Assembly (NCBI GenBank): GCA_029204225.1
Contig: CM055102.1
Span: forward strand, 46,289,820 to 46,353,819
Reading direction: 5' to 3'
Origin: Diphasiastrum complanatum
Taxonomy: Eukaryota; Streptophyta; Lycopodiopsida; Lycopodiales; Lycopodiaceae
DNA length: 64,000 nucleotides
The position numbers and the translations under genes are program-made. Positions 11,060 to 23,918 of this stretch are shown here, piece by piece (the stretch's first letter is position 1; every line of letters starts with the position of its first letter). Under the pieces are notes generated by a model. It was not told the origin of the DNA and did no database searches. It saw only the letters and a program-made list of their open reading frames with translations.

Positions 11060-13640
11060 AATTGATCTTTGGTTTTGAAAACAAGCTACTCACCAATCTT
11101 GCCAATGTAGAAAAATCAGCATCTACACTAAAATGAGATGCAAACTCTAATAGATCTTGATCATACATGAACAAAAACATAAAGTAATTTTGCTATCCAT
11201 AAAATTATAATAAGATACTATATTTCACACGTGTGGATCTAAAAATAGCATTTATTGAGCATTCTACACATAGAATTGCAAGATATCACAAGTATAGTGC
11301 ACCAATGGATAGTAGAATCCAAGAGAACCATGTATAAGCATGAATGAATTGAGAACTAGAGCAAGTTCAGATTGATCAATCAGGTGGGAATGAGGTCTTG
11401 AAGCATGGATGAGAAAAGTGAGATGAAGCTTCAAGATTAATTATATGGTGGAACATGGGGGAATGAATGGGTGTGGACAAGGGATGATAGGGATCGTGTG
11501 TGTCTTGTTATACATGTTCACACCCATGCTTAGTGTACAATTTTCCAAAGAGTCATCGTTGTTTGTCTTTGAAAATGACATTTGTACTTGAGGTTGTGCG
11601 CTCATTATAACTTCAATCTTTGATGGATGTGAGATTCCTTCAGTTTAGTAGGCCTATGGGATTTTGCTCATTGATGACTTGTGCTTCTTGTGGCCTCCGC
11701 AAATGATCAAATGGATGATGTAGAACAATGGTAGTATGGGCTTGAGACACGATTATGATCACTGCTCAATGTACATTCGTCCAATGAAGCATCGTTGTTG
11801 GCGTTGGTAGGAACACTTGTTGTATGCGTCGATTTGCTCATAGCTTTTGCCTTTGATGTGACTTGAGAGCCCTCCACTGATTCAAGCTGCCACTTTATTG
11901 ATGATGCGATGGCCATGGTGAGGCAATTGAAAAAATGTGGATATTGTATCGCTTACGTAAAACCAACTGCTGATTGAGAATGGTGATGTTGGTGTTGTCG
12001 CAAATATTCCATCTTGTTGGAAAGATGGATCTTTGTTGGATCATGGTTGCAATCTGATAAGATGCTCCTTTTGTTGCCAAACTAGGCATTTGTTGTTGAA
12101 GTTTTTTGTTTGCTCTTTTTGTTCCTTTGAAAGTTGTTGAAATCATTGGTAAAGATGTAGAGATATATCTTAGTGACACAAAAACTTGAAATACGAGATA
12201 AAATGAAAAATTTTAGCAAATAACTCTATAGAAGGAATTGCATGACACTCTTAAACCAAACTCTTGCAATTCAGTATCGAACTTGCACAAGGCCATAGCT
12301 ACAGTGTTACAAAAGGAAAAACAAAGTCATAACGTATAACATTTATGTAGCATGCAATAAGACAATTATGTCTTAGATTACTTTCACTCAGATAAAAAAA
12401 TACGGGTTGTCATCTAGACGCAAAACTAATGATTCACTAGGTGGTAGCTCAAAATTTGGCTCCAGGGTATGATATCAATTGCTTGGTCATAAAGACATAA
12501 TGAAGACAGATCTGAGGTGGTACATTCTTGGTCTTATCTATGGATGGTGTTTGAGATAGACCTTACATGGTTGCTCGATAGGATGTAACTCTATTTGGAT
12601 TGGAAGCAACTATGTATCCATGGATCACAAGAGAATTAGTAAGACTAGACGAGCCTAGACACGTCTAAGACTAGACGAGCCTAAAATCAATAAGACTAGA
12701 CGAGCCTAGACACATCTAATATTAATAATTTTGGTAAGTTGCAAATGGATCAACTTGATGAGCAAGCACATTGGTATCTTCTATATAAATACATTGCTGG
12801 GACTATGTAGTCAAAATCAACTTGTGTGATAGACAATGTAACAATATGTTGACTCTCTACAAAAGATTGTTGTTTTGGATGGGGAGCGATCGACCTTGGA
12901 TAAGAAGACTCTGGTTGGGAATGTAAAAGTGGTGTAGGATGGTTCATAGAACCAGAGAATAGAGGTTAATGAAGAACTGAGCCTATTGGTGTCAAGGATC
13001 TATCTCGTGCAGTATATATATCTAACTATTAGGCTAAACACCAATCACATTCACACTTTAACAGAAAGAGAGAGCACACACCAACCCGAGAAGCACTCTA
13101 AAATTGTATTAACAAAGAGAGAGAAAACACAGTACATATATAGACTTTTCTAGGGGATACTGTGGCATGGTAAAAGAGTCCCTAAATGTATGCTCGAGCT
13201 TGGTGGTAGAGGTAGAGCCAAGGCCTACACACCGAGCCCTTCACCCTCAATGCCAAGTGTGAAGATGCCTCATCCTCGATGCTTCTAGCCTTGGGCCTGT
13301 GTTTGAAGGGAAGGTACATACTTTCAAGGGACTTTCATTATGAAAAATTTGGAAGGTGCTTTATGGATTTTTATTATAAAATACAATAAAAATGCATTTA
13401 TATGAAGTGAAAGGGACTTTGAAGGGCTGCCCCCAAGTTTACACCACCCCCACTATTAGAGCAATATTTCATGCCTCATTTGTTGCCTTGACTGACGGGG
13501 CTTTGCAGCCCGAGACGAGGCCCCCTCACACTTAGATGTTTGCCAAGTGGCAAGCTTGCCACTTGGACTGTTTTAATTGATTCGATCAGAAAAACGTGTC
13601 AGAATCTCAACGGCTAATCCAGCGATTGCGCATTAAACTG
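11060..13640. other. Intergenic stretch without recognisable genes
   Basis: I see no conserved protein here. Two minus-strand frames (11707-11916 and 11895-12179) are short, Ser/Thr/Gln-rich and unlike known families. A CACACGTGTGGA block at about 11229 resembles the end of family B LTRs and may be a 5' LTR relic of element B. A short tandem repeat lies at 12641-12711. The stretch 12960-13400 is possible LTR or leader material, unassigned. Confidence 0.4.
12641..12711. repeat. Three copies of AAGACTAGACGAGCCTA
   Basis: The 17-base word AAGACTAGACGAGCCTA occurs at about 12641, 12668 and 12692. The first and third copies are followed by GACAC[GA]TCTA. This is a minisatellite-like repeat with no evident function. 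Confidence 0.85.
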
Positions 13641-13688
13641 TGTCGTGCCATTAAGATATCATATGCATTTGCTTAACAGAAACAGGAA

Positions 13689-13732
<44 letters not shown>

Positions 13733-14452
13733 CTCCGTACGTTGGGACCAATTTATTATTATTATTCGTCCACCTTTTGCTTCCTTTTTGCTTTCTCTCT
13801 CTAGGATGCCTTCACCATCGATCGATCGATCGTTATTATCTTTTGTTCGTGGAGGAGCTTCATCAGCTTTGCGGGGCCATTCACTCTCGAAACGGTACGT
13901 CAAATCGATTTTCTTTAATGGATCTGGATATATTTTTAAGTTTTCCTGTTGTTTCGTGATCGCCTTTCCTGAGGCTGTATCAAATGAGCTGATAATATCA
14001 TAATATTGAGCGTTTGTATATTCTACTAAATAGATCGGAATGCGCTTTTAAGTTTCTCTTCCTGCTGGTGTAAGTTTGTTTTGTTTCCGTTTCGCTTTTG
14101 AAATCGGCAATATTTTGGCATTTTTGCCAACGGATCTGACTTTTCGGTTGAGTTTTTTGGTCTTGCTCGGTGACTTTAAACGTTTTTGCAATGGTACGAA
14201 TTTCTGGTGTAGTTGCGTCTTTGTATTGAAGCTTTTGTGTACTTGCTTAACGCTTATACACCACTTGCATTTTGCAGGATTGTGAGTTTCTTACCGTTTT
14301 ACTTCCTGCAGTCTCTTTCATCGTCAGATCTAACTGCTTCGTATCCCGTGCACAACAAAGTAATTGTCCCGTTATTCAGGTTCTATTAAGTTCCAAGGTT
14401 GACAAGGCCCGCATCCTTCTGAAGTGGAGAAGAGAAGCTTCCAATTTTGATA
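13641..14452 (+). promoter_or_regulatory. Probable promoter / 5' UTR of the LIM gene with a leader intron
   Basis: A pure CT tract runs from 13692 to 13729, typical of pyrimidine-rich plant leaders. A likely 5' UTR intron runs from 13895 (AACG|GTACGT) to 14277 (TTTTGCAG|GATTG), 383 bp, placing a leader intron before the ATG at 14453. The transcription start is not determined. Short frames over this stretch, including Leu/Ser runs from the CT tract, are not considered genes. Confidence 0.55.
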
Positions 14453-17400
14453 ATGTCGTTTGCTGGAACTCAGCAGAAGTGCAAAGCTTGTGAAAAGACT
14501 GTTTATCTTGTGGATCAGCTTACTGCCGATGGCGTCATCTACCACAAAGCTTGCTTCCGTTGCCATCATTGCCATGGCACTCTCAAGGTACTTTACCCCC
14601 GAGTCGAACTTATCCGTAAACGTTGTACATGTAAGATGTTAGTCTTCGTTCGGCTTGTCAGCGACAGGAGAACATGAACTTCTTATCTTGTGGATCTACA
14701 TTCGACGTGACTGGGACATTACTGTCGTGTCTGATAATAGTAAATATGTGCTCTGCTAACTTAGATTCACCTTATTAGACTACTTGAGCGCAGTTTCCGT
14801 GCTGCAACTTTTAGGATTTAGCCAGGTTTGTGAAGCGTTGATGCTCCTGTATGTAGAACTGATATGCATCAAGCTTGGGTCGTTCATTGTCGTTGTTCGT
14901 GTTTCGATCTTGTTTTGCACTCGAGTAGCAGAAATTTAGTTGGATCTGTCAGAATTTTATGTGTTTTTAGCTATTCCTCGCCAAAAAAGGATCACTCTAG
15001 CAGAAACAGTTTCTTGTACATCTGTCTTGAATGCTGGACGTACTTACCATTGAATAGTCAGGAATGCTATATTCCACAGCATATCTAGGAGAACAATTAG
15101 CAAAGCTATAATCTTCTGGAACTCTGTATTCCTGCCCGCTGATCAAACAATTGTTATCTTCCTTTCTCCGTCTGTCTGATCGTATGGATTTTATCTTCTT
15201 TGCAGCTGAGTAACTATGCATCTTTGGAAGGTGTATTATATTGCAAACCTCATTTTGATCAGCTATTTAAATTGACTGGAAGCTTTGACAAAAGTTTTGA
15301 AACAGGTAAGCTTTGGCTTTTATTGCCTTGTGCCTTTGACTGAAAACGTTTGACAATACCTTCCATTTAGATGTTTGTGATATATGTTGCTGTGCTGGGT
15401 TGTGTACTTGATTTACTAGCCATCGTTATTAACATTGGATATTATACCTAATAGGGAAAAAAACAATGTATGTAGAAAAGTTCAATTTGGAAAAAATTCA
15501 TAGTGACAAAGTGATATGCAACAAATATGATTGACATAAATGTGTTCATAGTTTTATACCCCTAGAGTTGTACTAACTTCCGGATTTGTGAATGTATGAT
15601 AGGTTTGTAGTTACTAGTACTATTTAATCCCCTTGGTTGTTGCCCTGAGAAGAGTCTTGCTATACTGAATTATGATCTGAAGATGGGGTTGCGTTTATGC
15701 ATGAAATGGTTGTTTTTAGATTCCACCAATATTGAAATCTCTGACTTGCTGGAAGAAATGTGTTTGGAGCTCAGGGATCATTGGAAAATTAATTGAGGAG
15801 TTAATCAGGTAGAGCTTTATGTCTTAGATCAAAGCTCGAGGGCATGATGAGCCACTTATATATGACAGGGTGCTACTTGTTTTAACACTTGATTAATTGA
15901 AAATATGTGAGCCTATTAACAAAGAGGGTAAAAGTTGAAATTTATAAGTCATCTTAGTGATTTGGTCAGAAAACTTTGCTTTATAAATCACAATTACCAT
16001 CACACCATACCATTCAAAGGAAGTCTAGTGACTCTATTCTTTGCCTTTGAATCCTGAAAGCAACTGTGGGCTTCCTGAAGGTGCAGGACACTTATGTCCG
16101 AGAGCTCTACTATGCTTTGGCAAAGATTCCTTGAACTTCCCCAAAAAAGACCCACTGAAAGAAAACCTTCAGGGAGTGCCTTTTGGGTTGCTTTCTTTGC
16201 AAAGGAGGTTGTATATTTTATGTGTTAAGAGTGGCTATGGACTATTTGTTGAAAATTCTAATAATGGATTCTATTTTAGCCAAGCTGCATGGATGCCATT
16301 GTAATGTGTTGACTTTGTAGAAGGATCCAATTCGTATTGCAAAGGGGTGGTAACACTTGCCCCCTAGTTTATCCTCCATGAAGACTTAGTAACAACACAT
16401 TCTCCTGCACGTGAAGAGATTATGGTTGAAGTAAGAGAGGCACAACTCCAAATTAAATGCAAATACTTTTAATGATCGATACTAAAGAAGTATCCTAAGG
16501 AACAATTTCTTTTCAAGAAAAATTGTGGTTTATCTCAAGAAGCCTAGATATATTGTAAAGCAATGTTCGCTTAAAAGGAAGAACTATGGATCTACCTTCT
16601 CTATCAAGTTGGTCAAGTTGCCATCAAGAGAATCCGGATTCTTTCGAAACCTAGTTGGCATCTTATGCTTGGGTACTGATGAAACATAAGCAGTGCTGTT
16701 TGGCTATGATTTTTTGTTTATTGAATTCCATATTATTGTTTTGATTTAGATCCTTTGAGTTTATTGGTTGCATGTATATTGTTTCTAAGCTTTATCTCAT
16801 GACATCATTGACTTCTCAACTTGAATTTGTGATGTATTATTATTTCACAAAAAGATATAAAGTTTCCATCAAGTAGTAGGATTTGTTTTGCTAAAGTTTA
16901 TCAGAAGGTAGTGAGTGTGATTTGTTTAGGCTAACTAATCCTTCTAAAACCTTACAGAGCAACTTGTTTCATAATATCTGGAAAAATTTTTGGTAGAGTT
17001 TTTAGATGATATACTCGTTTATAGTAAGTATTTCCATGGACTTTGTAAGCCATGGAAATACTTACAAGATTGCCCAATGATGTGTATGATTGAGGTGGTT
17101 CATTCAGATGACACTTGTGGTCAGCAATTTTTTAAAGTTGGAGCAATGAGCTTTAGCTTAGTGGATCATCCAAAATATGAAGGTCAGAGTAAAAGGACTG
17201 TTGAAATTGTGGAGGATATGTTTCTGGTTGGGATAAGTAATTTATACTATTTGAGTTTTCTTACAATGTTATAAGCAGGCACAACTCCCTTATGCTTATG
17301 TATCTGTCTTAGCCAAGATGACAAGTTGTTGTGAAAACAAGAGAGATCAATTTTCAAAAGGTAGCTAATTTCCTTAAGGATGTGTGATTCATGCTTGTAA

Positions 17401-19361
17401 ATTGCTCAAAATCGAGCAGGACGTTTCTTGAACCTTAGGGGAACTTCTTGGGTAGATCAGGAAGGCGATTGGGTGCATCTATGAACCAAATATATTGCAG
17501 ACTTTAGAAAACATTACACATGTCTCTGAGGTACTACACATTGTTCAAACTAAGCAAATCATGGCTTACGAGCTATCGAGTGTCTCATGTGAGTAGACTT
17601 AAGACATGTACATGACAGGGATTCATTTGCTTTTGAGGTTGTAGTGGACTAAGTTCAGGATATTTCATCTAAAGTCCTTTTAGAACTAGAATAAGTTTTT
17701 GAGCTTAACGTTCAAAGATTTTGCCTGTGATTCTTGTATGTTGGTATTCCAAGAAAATAATGCATTTACATTTCATTATCTCAACTTGAAAAGGTTTTCA
17801 GTCTTGGTAAGGTAGACCAATGCCAATTCAAATTAGTTAAGCCTGAAATATCACTCCTTGCCAAGCTTTGGAAATTCTGCTATTTCTAGAATGTGACTTA
17901 ACTTCTAAAGGTTGTGGTTTGCTTTGAAAGTTTGTGAAGTTTGCCAACACTTGCATGGAACTTGATTTTCATGTGATTGGAGCAAGCTCAGAAAATTGAA
18001 GGATTAGGAGCTTTTTGTCAAAACTTGTCTACGTCAACCGAATGCTGAGTAAAATTATGATTTATTCTTGTAGGCATGCAGCCAAAATCCATGAACAGGA
18101 TGCAAGAGAATGAAGCGGTATGTACCCTTTGCTAATGCATGTGAAGGTTGCTTGTAGTCTTAGAAGTAAATATTCTCAAAACTCTATCTGATATTGTGAT
18201 TCTGCAAACAATGAGGCTATCCAGTGCATCTAAAGCTCTGAAGTTGTTTTTTTCTGTGTGTCTACTGTTTGCATAGAATTAATGACCCGTGTACCTGAAG
18301 GCTACAGCAAGAGTTTGATGTTGAGCATTTTAGTGACATCAATCACTACATGCCACCATGAAAATATAGAACTTGTAGTGCATTACTTTTTTCACTACAA
18401 CCTTAATCACAAAGCTTAAATACAACTGTGTATTTGAACTTTGAAGCATAATTGAAGCCTGTGTTCTGGGAAATCCAAATAGGCTTGTTTTATTTAATTT
18501 TCTTTTCTGGTTTTCTGATTTTTTAGCTAGCATTTAGGGTTTGTAAGTTTTTTTAGCACTTCTGTTTTCTATGCTTAAAATCAGTTTTCAGAGGTTTTTT
18601 TTTTCCATTTTTTAGTTTAAAAAACAACATTCTGCTCCATCTATGGCATTTTGTAGCCTACAGCCCAAGTTTTAATATGCCAACTTGCCAAGATCTGGAA
18701 GATTCCCCTATGAAGCTGAAGCTTTAATAACTCTTGTATTGGTAGGAAACTGTCAAGAAGTCTGTTTTTGGAGTTAGATATTTACGTACATTGGAGTTCT
18801 TGTGTTGCCAGCTCCAATTTTTTAGACCTTGTGCTTGGAAGTATGTACTGAGAAGAGACTTTGGAATCTTTTTACAGGATAGAGGTGCATCTAAATCACC
18901 AAGTATTGCTTCACGGCTCTTTGTTGGCACTCAGGAGAAATGTGTTGCCTGCTCAAAAACTGTCTACCCTCTCGAGAAAGTAACGTTTTTTAAAGTTCTT
19001 GTTTTTGGCTTGTTTCTCAGCTTTTTGAAATGCTTTTCTTATTTGGCTAGAGTTAGTTCCAGCATGAAACTGTCCATTTTAGTTATTGTGATTTTGATTG
19101 TCTATCGGTCATTGCTGAAAGTGAAATTTTTTGTTTGTTTCAATGCTTCTTGGACAGGTAAGTGTTGATGGCTTGCCTTACCATAAATCTTGTTTCAAGT
19201 GCACACATGGTGGTTGTGTTATAAGTCCTTCAAACTATGCAGCTTTAGAAGGAAGGCTATACTGCAAACACCACTATTCACAACTTTTTAAGGAAAAGGG
19301 AAATTACAGTCAGTTAGTGAAGGCGCCACCGTTGAAAGTGGGGGGTAAGCTAGAGGCATAA
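14453..19361 (+). CDS. Plant two-LIM-domain protein (WLIM-type), 5 exons
   Basis: Exons 14453-14587, 15206-15305, 18074-18117, 18878-18979 and 19158-19361 join in phase to 194 residues with GT...AG borders throughout. LIM1 has C10-x2-C13-x17-H31-x2-C34-x2-C37-x2-C40-x17-C58-x2-H61. LIM2 has C115-x2-C118-x17-H136-x2-C139-x2-C142-x4-C147-x15-C163-x2-H166, the spacing typical of plant LIM2. The ~50-residue linker and short C-terminal tail also fit plant LIM proteins (about 190-200 aa). Family members bind and bundle actin filaments and some act in the nucleus; that role is family knowledge. Start: [10 protein letters not shown] matches the usual family N-terminus. All zinc ligands are present, so the gene looks functional. 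Intron 2 (2.77 kb) holds a gypsy relic. Exon 5 begins with GTAAGT, which resembles a donor. Confidence 0.93.
15306..18073 (+). other. Large intron 2 of the LIM gene with a gypsy RT relic
   Basis: A 2,768-bp intron between GTAAGC and TTGTAG. Most of it has no recognisable content. At 16990-17030 a frame reads [12 protein letters not shown], the RT active-site motif of Ty3/gypsy elements (usually a [FY]xDD block). It is followed directly by a perfect hairpin at 17024-17065. Plus-strand text to about 17700 gives only scattered short frames. The relic has the same orientation as the gene. Confidence 0.6.
17024..17065. repeat. Perfect 16-bp inverted repeat, 10-base loop
   Basis: GTAAGTATTTCCATGG (17024-17039) and its exact reverse complement (17050-17065) flank a 10-base loop. 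It lies inside the gypsy RT relic in LIM intron 2, immediately after the codons for LVYSK. Confidence 0.9.
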
Positions 19362-20895
19362 AGTCGTAGTGATCTTGTAAGGCTATTCTTTTCTCAGGTC
19401 TGAAAAGGCAGAATCTTTCAAATATTTGACTTTAAACCTATGTGCCAAAAAGATTGTTTTGTGTTCATGGATATCCATATACTTGGTGGACTAGGTTTGG
19501 GCCCTCCTAGTTTGTGGGGTCTTGTGTGGGCCATTGTTGTTTTGCATTAGTTAAATTTATTTGGCTGAAAATTTCAAAAAGATGTATTTATGAGTGATGA
19601 GCTATAAGGTGATGGTTTGCTCAAGTGATTGATTTTTAATAAAAAAGTTTGGTCTTTATGCATCGCTGGTGTTAATTTGCATTTTCGGCTGTCAGCCCAT
19701 CTTTCAAAGGATTTATGAGCTACTACGTTGGTGCTTGTTGGATGTTGAATCATCGCTATGTTTTGAACCTTTATGATGAGTGAATGATATACCTTTAAAA
19801 GTGAATGGTGTAAGCTAGATGTATAAATTCACAATGGGCTATTCTTGACAAAGGTCTGAAAGGGCTATTATTCTTACCATGCCTTATAGATTATATATTG
19901 AGCTGGAAAAGTAAGAAAAACAGAGTGTATATATGAGTGACGAGCTTTGCTCAAGTCAATGCAGCAACCAAACGTTTGAAATGTTTTTCAAACAGGGAAA
20001 AATTGACCAAACGATCAAAACTTTTTTTGATTTTAGGGTTTAAAAAAAGAAACTTATGTAAACTTGTACAAACAATTGCCTATTAGCTGTTATACAATGA
20101 AAAAGCATAAATGTAAAGAGCATAGGACAATGCACAAGCTTACAACATCATGAAAAAGGTTCCAAACATCTTGAAAATCTAGGGTTTTTTTGGTAGCCTA
20201 CACACTAGATCAAAGCAACAGTAAGAATATGCCTATGAAAAGTAGGGCATTTTCTTAATTAGCCTGCAAAATCCCATGATGTTTTGATAAGCAACCTTAG
20301 AGTATTAAGCAAATGAATCTAACTGGTTAAAACAGGATCAGATTTGAGCAAAGACAAATAACTTTCAAACAAATGAGTTTTTCTGCATTTTGATGTCCAT
20401 TGACATTAGAATGGTGCAAGACTCTTACTTGCAACCTCATTTGATCCCCTTGGTGCACTGACAAGGAAGTTACAAGTGAAAATTAAAAGAGACAAGGTTG
20501 GAGGGGCTGCAGCAGTCAGCGATGGAGGCAAAGAGAGAGAACGATGAGTTGCCTGGGTAGGGGCCCCAACAATCCATTGGGACCCAAGTTGGGGCCCAAA
20601 AGCATTTTCATAATACTAAAAATTGCATTGAAAAAGAAAACCTTAGAGCCTCCAAAATTCATTATTCTTGCGGGCATTTTCAAGATTTTAAATGCCGTGT
20701 TTCAAACCCATTCAAATTGTGGATCGTTCCAAATGCGTTTGGTTGTTACTATAACTCAAGTGATAAATTTGAAAAAAAAAAGGGGTTGGTTCTTTATGCA
20801 TCCCCATTTTTAAATTTGCATCTTTGGCTTGCAAAGGATTATCAACTATCATCATGTTGAATGTTGAATCATCTTTAGTTCTGAACTTTTATTAA
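19340..20895 (+). repeat. Diverged tandem duplication of the LIM 3' end and flank
   Basis: The end of the last exon plus flank (from GTAAGCTAGAGGCATAA at about 19345, through GGCTATTCTT, to the GAACCTTTATGA block near 19775) reappears from about 19810 (GTAAGCTAGATGTATAA) to 20895. The second half matches at 19651-19775 and 20788-20895 (TTTATGCATC...TTGAATCATC). The second copy is split by about 800 bp of unrelated sequence (roughly 19965-20785). No coding sequence besides the stop-codon region is included. Confidence 0.65.
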
Positions 20896-22080
20896 GAGAT
20901 AACGATGCCTTGCAAGGCATCCTTTGATCTGCCATTTGCTAACTACCTTTACTTTTTGTCACCATATATTAGCAATTTCATACTTGCAAAAAAACCATCT
21001 GCTGGTCATTTAGCTTCAATGCTACATACAACTTGGAAGTAGAAAATTCTCTCTTCTGATTCTGTTTAAATAACAGTAACTATAACTAGTGGAATATCTC
21101 ATGGCTTTTTCTTTACCATAGGGTGATGTTTCTATTGGATTTCAATGCTCAGCCTTAAACCCATTCAATAATGAGCATCCTAAAAGCTGTACAAAACCCA
21201 GAAACAGAAGGCTCAAATTTTTAGCAGAAGATCGAAAAATCCAGCATCGGATTTTTTTGACCCAAGCATTTTTGCAAACAAAGATTTTTCAACCCTGGAT
21301 CAGGTAGAATCGGGTCTGAACCAAGGTTACACCCCGATTCGAACCGGCCGATTCGAATCGATTCTTTCCGGTTCGAACCGGCAGGCCAGGTTTGAATCGA
21401 AAAACGGTTCGAACTGAAAAAAAATAAATTTCAAAACGTTTTTTTTTACTTTTTGGGTTCCCCCCCCCCCCCTAAATCCGGTTTGAACCGAATTCCGGTT
21501 CGAACCGGGTCCGAATGGTTCGAAGGTTCGAACCGTGGTTCGATGCAACTATGGTCTGAATTATCCGGGCATGTTCGACCCTTTGCATAGTTTGCGATAC
21601 ATTGTAAAATTTGATACTGTCGGTCAAAAATCCCCAACCCACGTCGTGGCGTTGACAGTCTGCCTACTTTTTGTAATCAATGTAGCAGATAGCATTTAAT
21701 GCTTGTAAGATATTTAGCAAGTAGAAGATATTTGTAATATATCAATCAAACCGATCAACATAAGATTATCTTTTGAATTACTCTCAATTCTCATCAAAAT
21801 TTCTGTAGCCAGCGTTATCCCGCTCCACGACCAAGTTGAAGTTATTACTTTAAGCTATTGTACTCATTGTTGATATCTATCAGAGTGTAAATTCTGTGTG
21901 CCGAGCCAATTGAGCCCCAATACAGAGGTACATGGGAAAAGCGAGATAAACCCTACTATGGGAATGATCGACGTAGACGAAGTTCGAAAAATACCTCAAG
22001 TAGGGAAAAGAAGTGAACATTTCAGTTTGCTGATCCAAATTCAATGGAAGCTTATATTATAAAATATTGAAGGAATTTAT
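20896..22080. other. Intergenic sequence with a TTCGAA-rich patch
   Basis: No gene is seen. 21335-21545 contains many TTCGAA/GGTTCGAACC words, including perfect palindromes CCGGTTCGAACCGG at 21368-21381 and 21495-21508. A run of 13 C residues lies at 21460-21472. The short minus-strand frames over this patch are products of the repeats. The last part (21600-22080) leads into the gypsy pol relic and may be its leader. Confidence 0.6.
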
Positions 22081-22089
22081 TGATGTTTT

Positions 22090-23681
22090 CGTCTAGGACT
22101 TAATAAATTTAAAAAGTATTCCTAGTGAATTTGGAAAACACCGAAGCAATTTGAAAGCAGACGCTCTACCAATTAGACAAAGGCAATACAGATTGAATCC
22201 TAAATATTCCCTAATGGTGAAAGAAGAATTAGATAAGTCTCTTGAAGAGGAATAATTTATCCAATTTTAAGCAGTGAATGGGTATCACCCATTGTGGTGG
22301 TTCCAAAGAAGAAAATTGGCAAAATTTGAGTCTGTCAAGATTTTGAAAGATAAAGTTTTTTTAACCGGATTTTCTGGTTATTATCAAGTTCAAATCAGAC
22401 CAGAAGATCAAAGTAAAATGACCTTTACAACAGATTGGGGTACCTATGCGTACAATAGAGTGTCATTTGGACTTTGCAATTCACCTGCTACGTTCCAAAG
22501 AATGATGACAGTAATATTCCAAGACTTTTTGAGGAAATTTCTCGAAATATTTATAGATGATTTCTGTATTTTTAGTTCGCATAAAGGACATTTGGAGAAA
22601 CTCCAACAAACATTACAAAGATGCAAGGAAACATCTATATCCTTACATCCTGAGAAAAGCTATTTTGGGATGACTGAAGGTATTATGTTGGGCCTCGAAT
22701 ATCAGAACGAGGTATCGAAGTCGATCAGGAAAAGGTCAAAGTGATCGATGCACTCTTACCCCCGACTAATCTGAGGGAGTTGAGAGGTTTTCTTGTCCAT
22801 TTGGGCTTTTATCGAAGATTTGTACGAGATTATGCTATGATAGCAGCCCCTTTGAACAAGTTACTAAAGAAAGATGTTACATATGAATGGAGTGCAGACT
22901 ATCAAAAGTCTTTTGAATAATTGAAATCTAAGTTGAAGACTGCTTTGATATTACAACCCCCCGATTGGACCAGGAAATTCCATGTTTATGTGGACACTTC
23001 TTCCTTTGCTATTGGAAGCATTTTAAGCCAGAAAACTAATGAAAAGAAAGATTATCCTATATATTATGCAGGTAGGCAATTACCTGCATCAGAAAAGAAT
23101 TACTCTGCTACTGAGAGAGAGACTTTGGGAATGATATATTCAGTAAAAACATTTCGACATTATCTATTAAGTTATGCGTTTACATTTCATGTAGACTATT
23201 ATGCAATAAAATATCTGGTCAATAAACTGGATTTATCAAGCCGAATAGCAAGGTGGATTCTTCTACTATAAGAATTTGATTATACAGTGGAAATTCGACC
23301 CGGTAAACACCATGCAAATGCAGATTATTTGTCGAGATTAGAAACAACTATACCCAAAGATCCAATATGGGATAATCTATCTGACGAAGAATTAATGCTG
23401 ATAAATATCGAAAATTCTATATATGGCGATATCATTCAGTGCAAACATTGTTATATTCGGAAGGAATAACCCAAGAAGAGAAGAATGTCTTTCAATATAA
23501 AGTAGCACCATACACAATTATATCTGGTGTGCTTTACAAATTGGGAAGTGATGATGAACTCCGAAGGTGTCTAGAACCAGCAGAAATTCAAATAGTGATG
23601 AAGTCTTTTCATGAAGAAGAAGTTGGAGGACACTATGCATTGAAAAACACAGTTCGAAAAATCATGAATGGCAAATATTAA
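22090..23681 (+). pseudogene. Ty3/gypsy RT-RNase H-integrase start (plus strand)
   Basis: Pol relic in coding order: linker to RT (ADALPIRQRQYRLNPKYS near 22155-22210); RT with FSGYYQVQIRPEDQSKMTF, SFGLCNSPATFQRMM and the active site FIDDFCIFS (22390-22580); connection (LRELRGFLVHLGFYRRFVR); RNase H (HVYVDTSSFAIGSILSQ, then YSATERETLGMIYSVK at 22921-23271); GKHHANADYLSRL at about 23300; and the integrase zinc-binding region ending in VGGHYALKNT at 23681. About 60 residues of RT between the VPKK block and DKVFLTGF are lost, and in-frame stops and frameshifts are present. The integrase core is absent. Confidence 0.85.
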
Positions 23682-23918
23682 TCAACCATAGAAAGTGATT
23701 TACAAATAAACTCTTGGTTTTACGTAAGCAACTTCAAATCTATGTCTTAATTCATAACATTCTAGATATCAAATATCTATATAATTGAAGGTTTTTTTTT
23801 TTGAACTAGAAGAAGACTCAGATCCCGAAGTATAACTAGAATTTGATTGAGTCTCACCTTTGTATTTGTCTTTCAACCAACTCATATGGACTTGCTTATT
23901 AGTTCCTCTTATAGAAAA
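23682..23918. other. Junction between opposing gypsy fragments
   Basis: About 240 AT-rich bases separate plus-strand gypsy pol from the minus-strand gypsy protease. The minus strand may continue the protease-RT linker of element E, but I see no clear motif. Confidence 0.4.

Noticed and set aside
12641-12711. Regular short repeats as a CRISPR array
   Set aside because: Only three copies with tiny unequal spacers in a plant nuclear context; it is a minisatellite.
16041-16304. 87-codon frame in LIM intron 2 as a gene
   Set aside because: No conserved motif and it lies in the intron; probably a chance frame.
18791-19168. Single 125-codon LIM-region frame as the true exon
   Set aside because: It reads through a GTAACG donor into intron sequence; the spliced version gives correct LIM2 zinc spacing.
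22150-22195. Minus strand reads TCTAATTGGTAGAGCGTCTGC, like a tRNA D-arm
   Set aside because: The plus strand encodes the conserved gypsy linker (ADALPIRQRQYRLNPKYS) at this place and no acceptor stem or T-arm is found.
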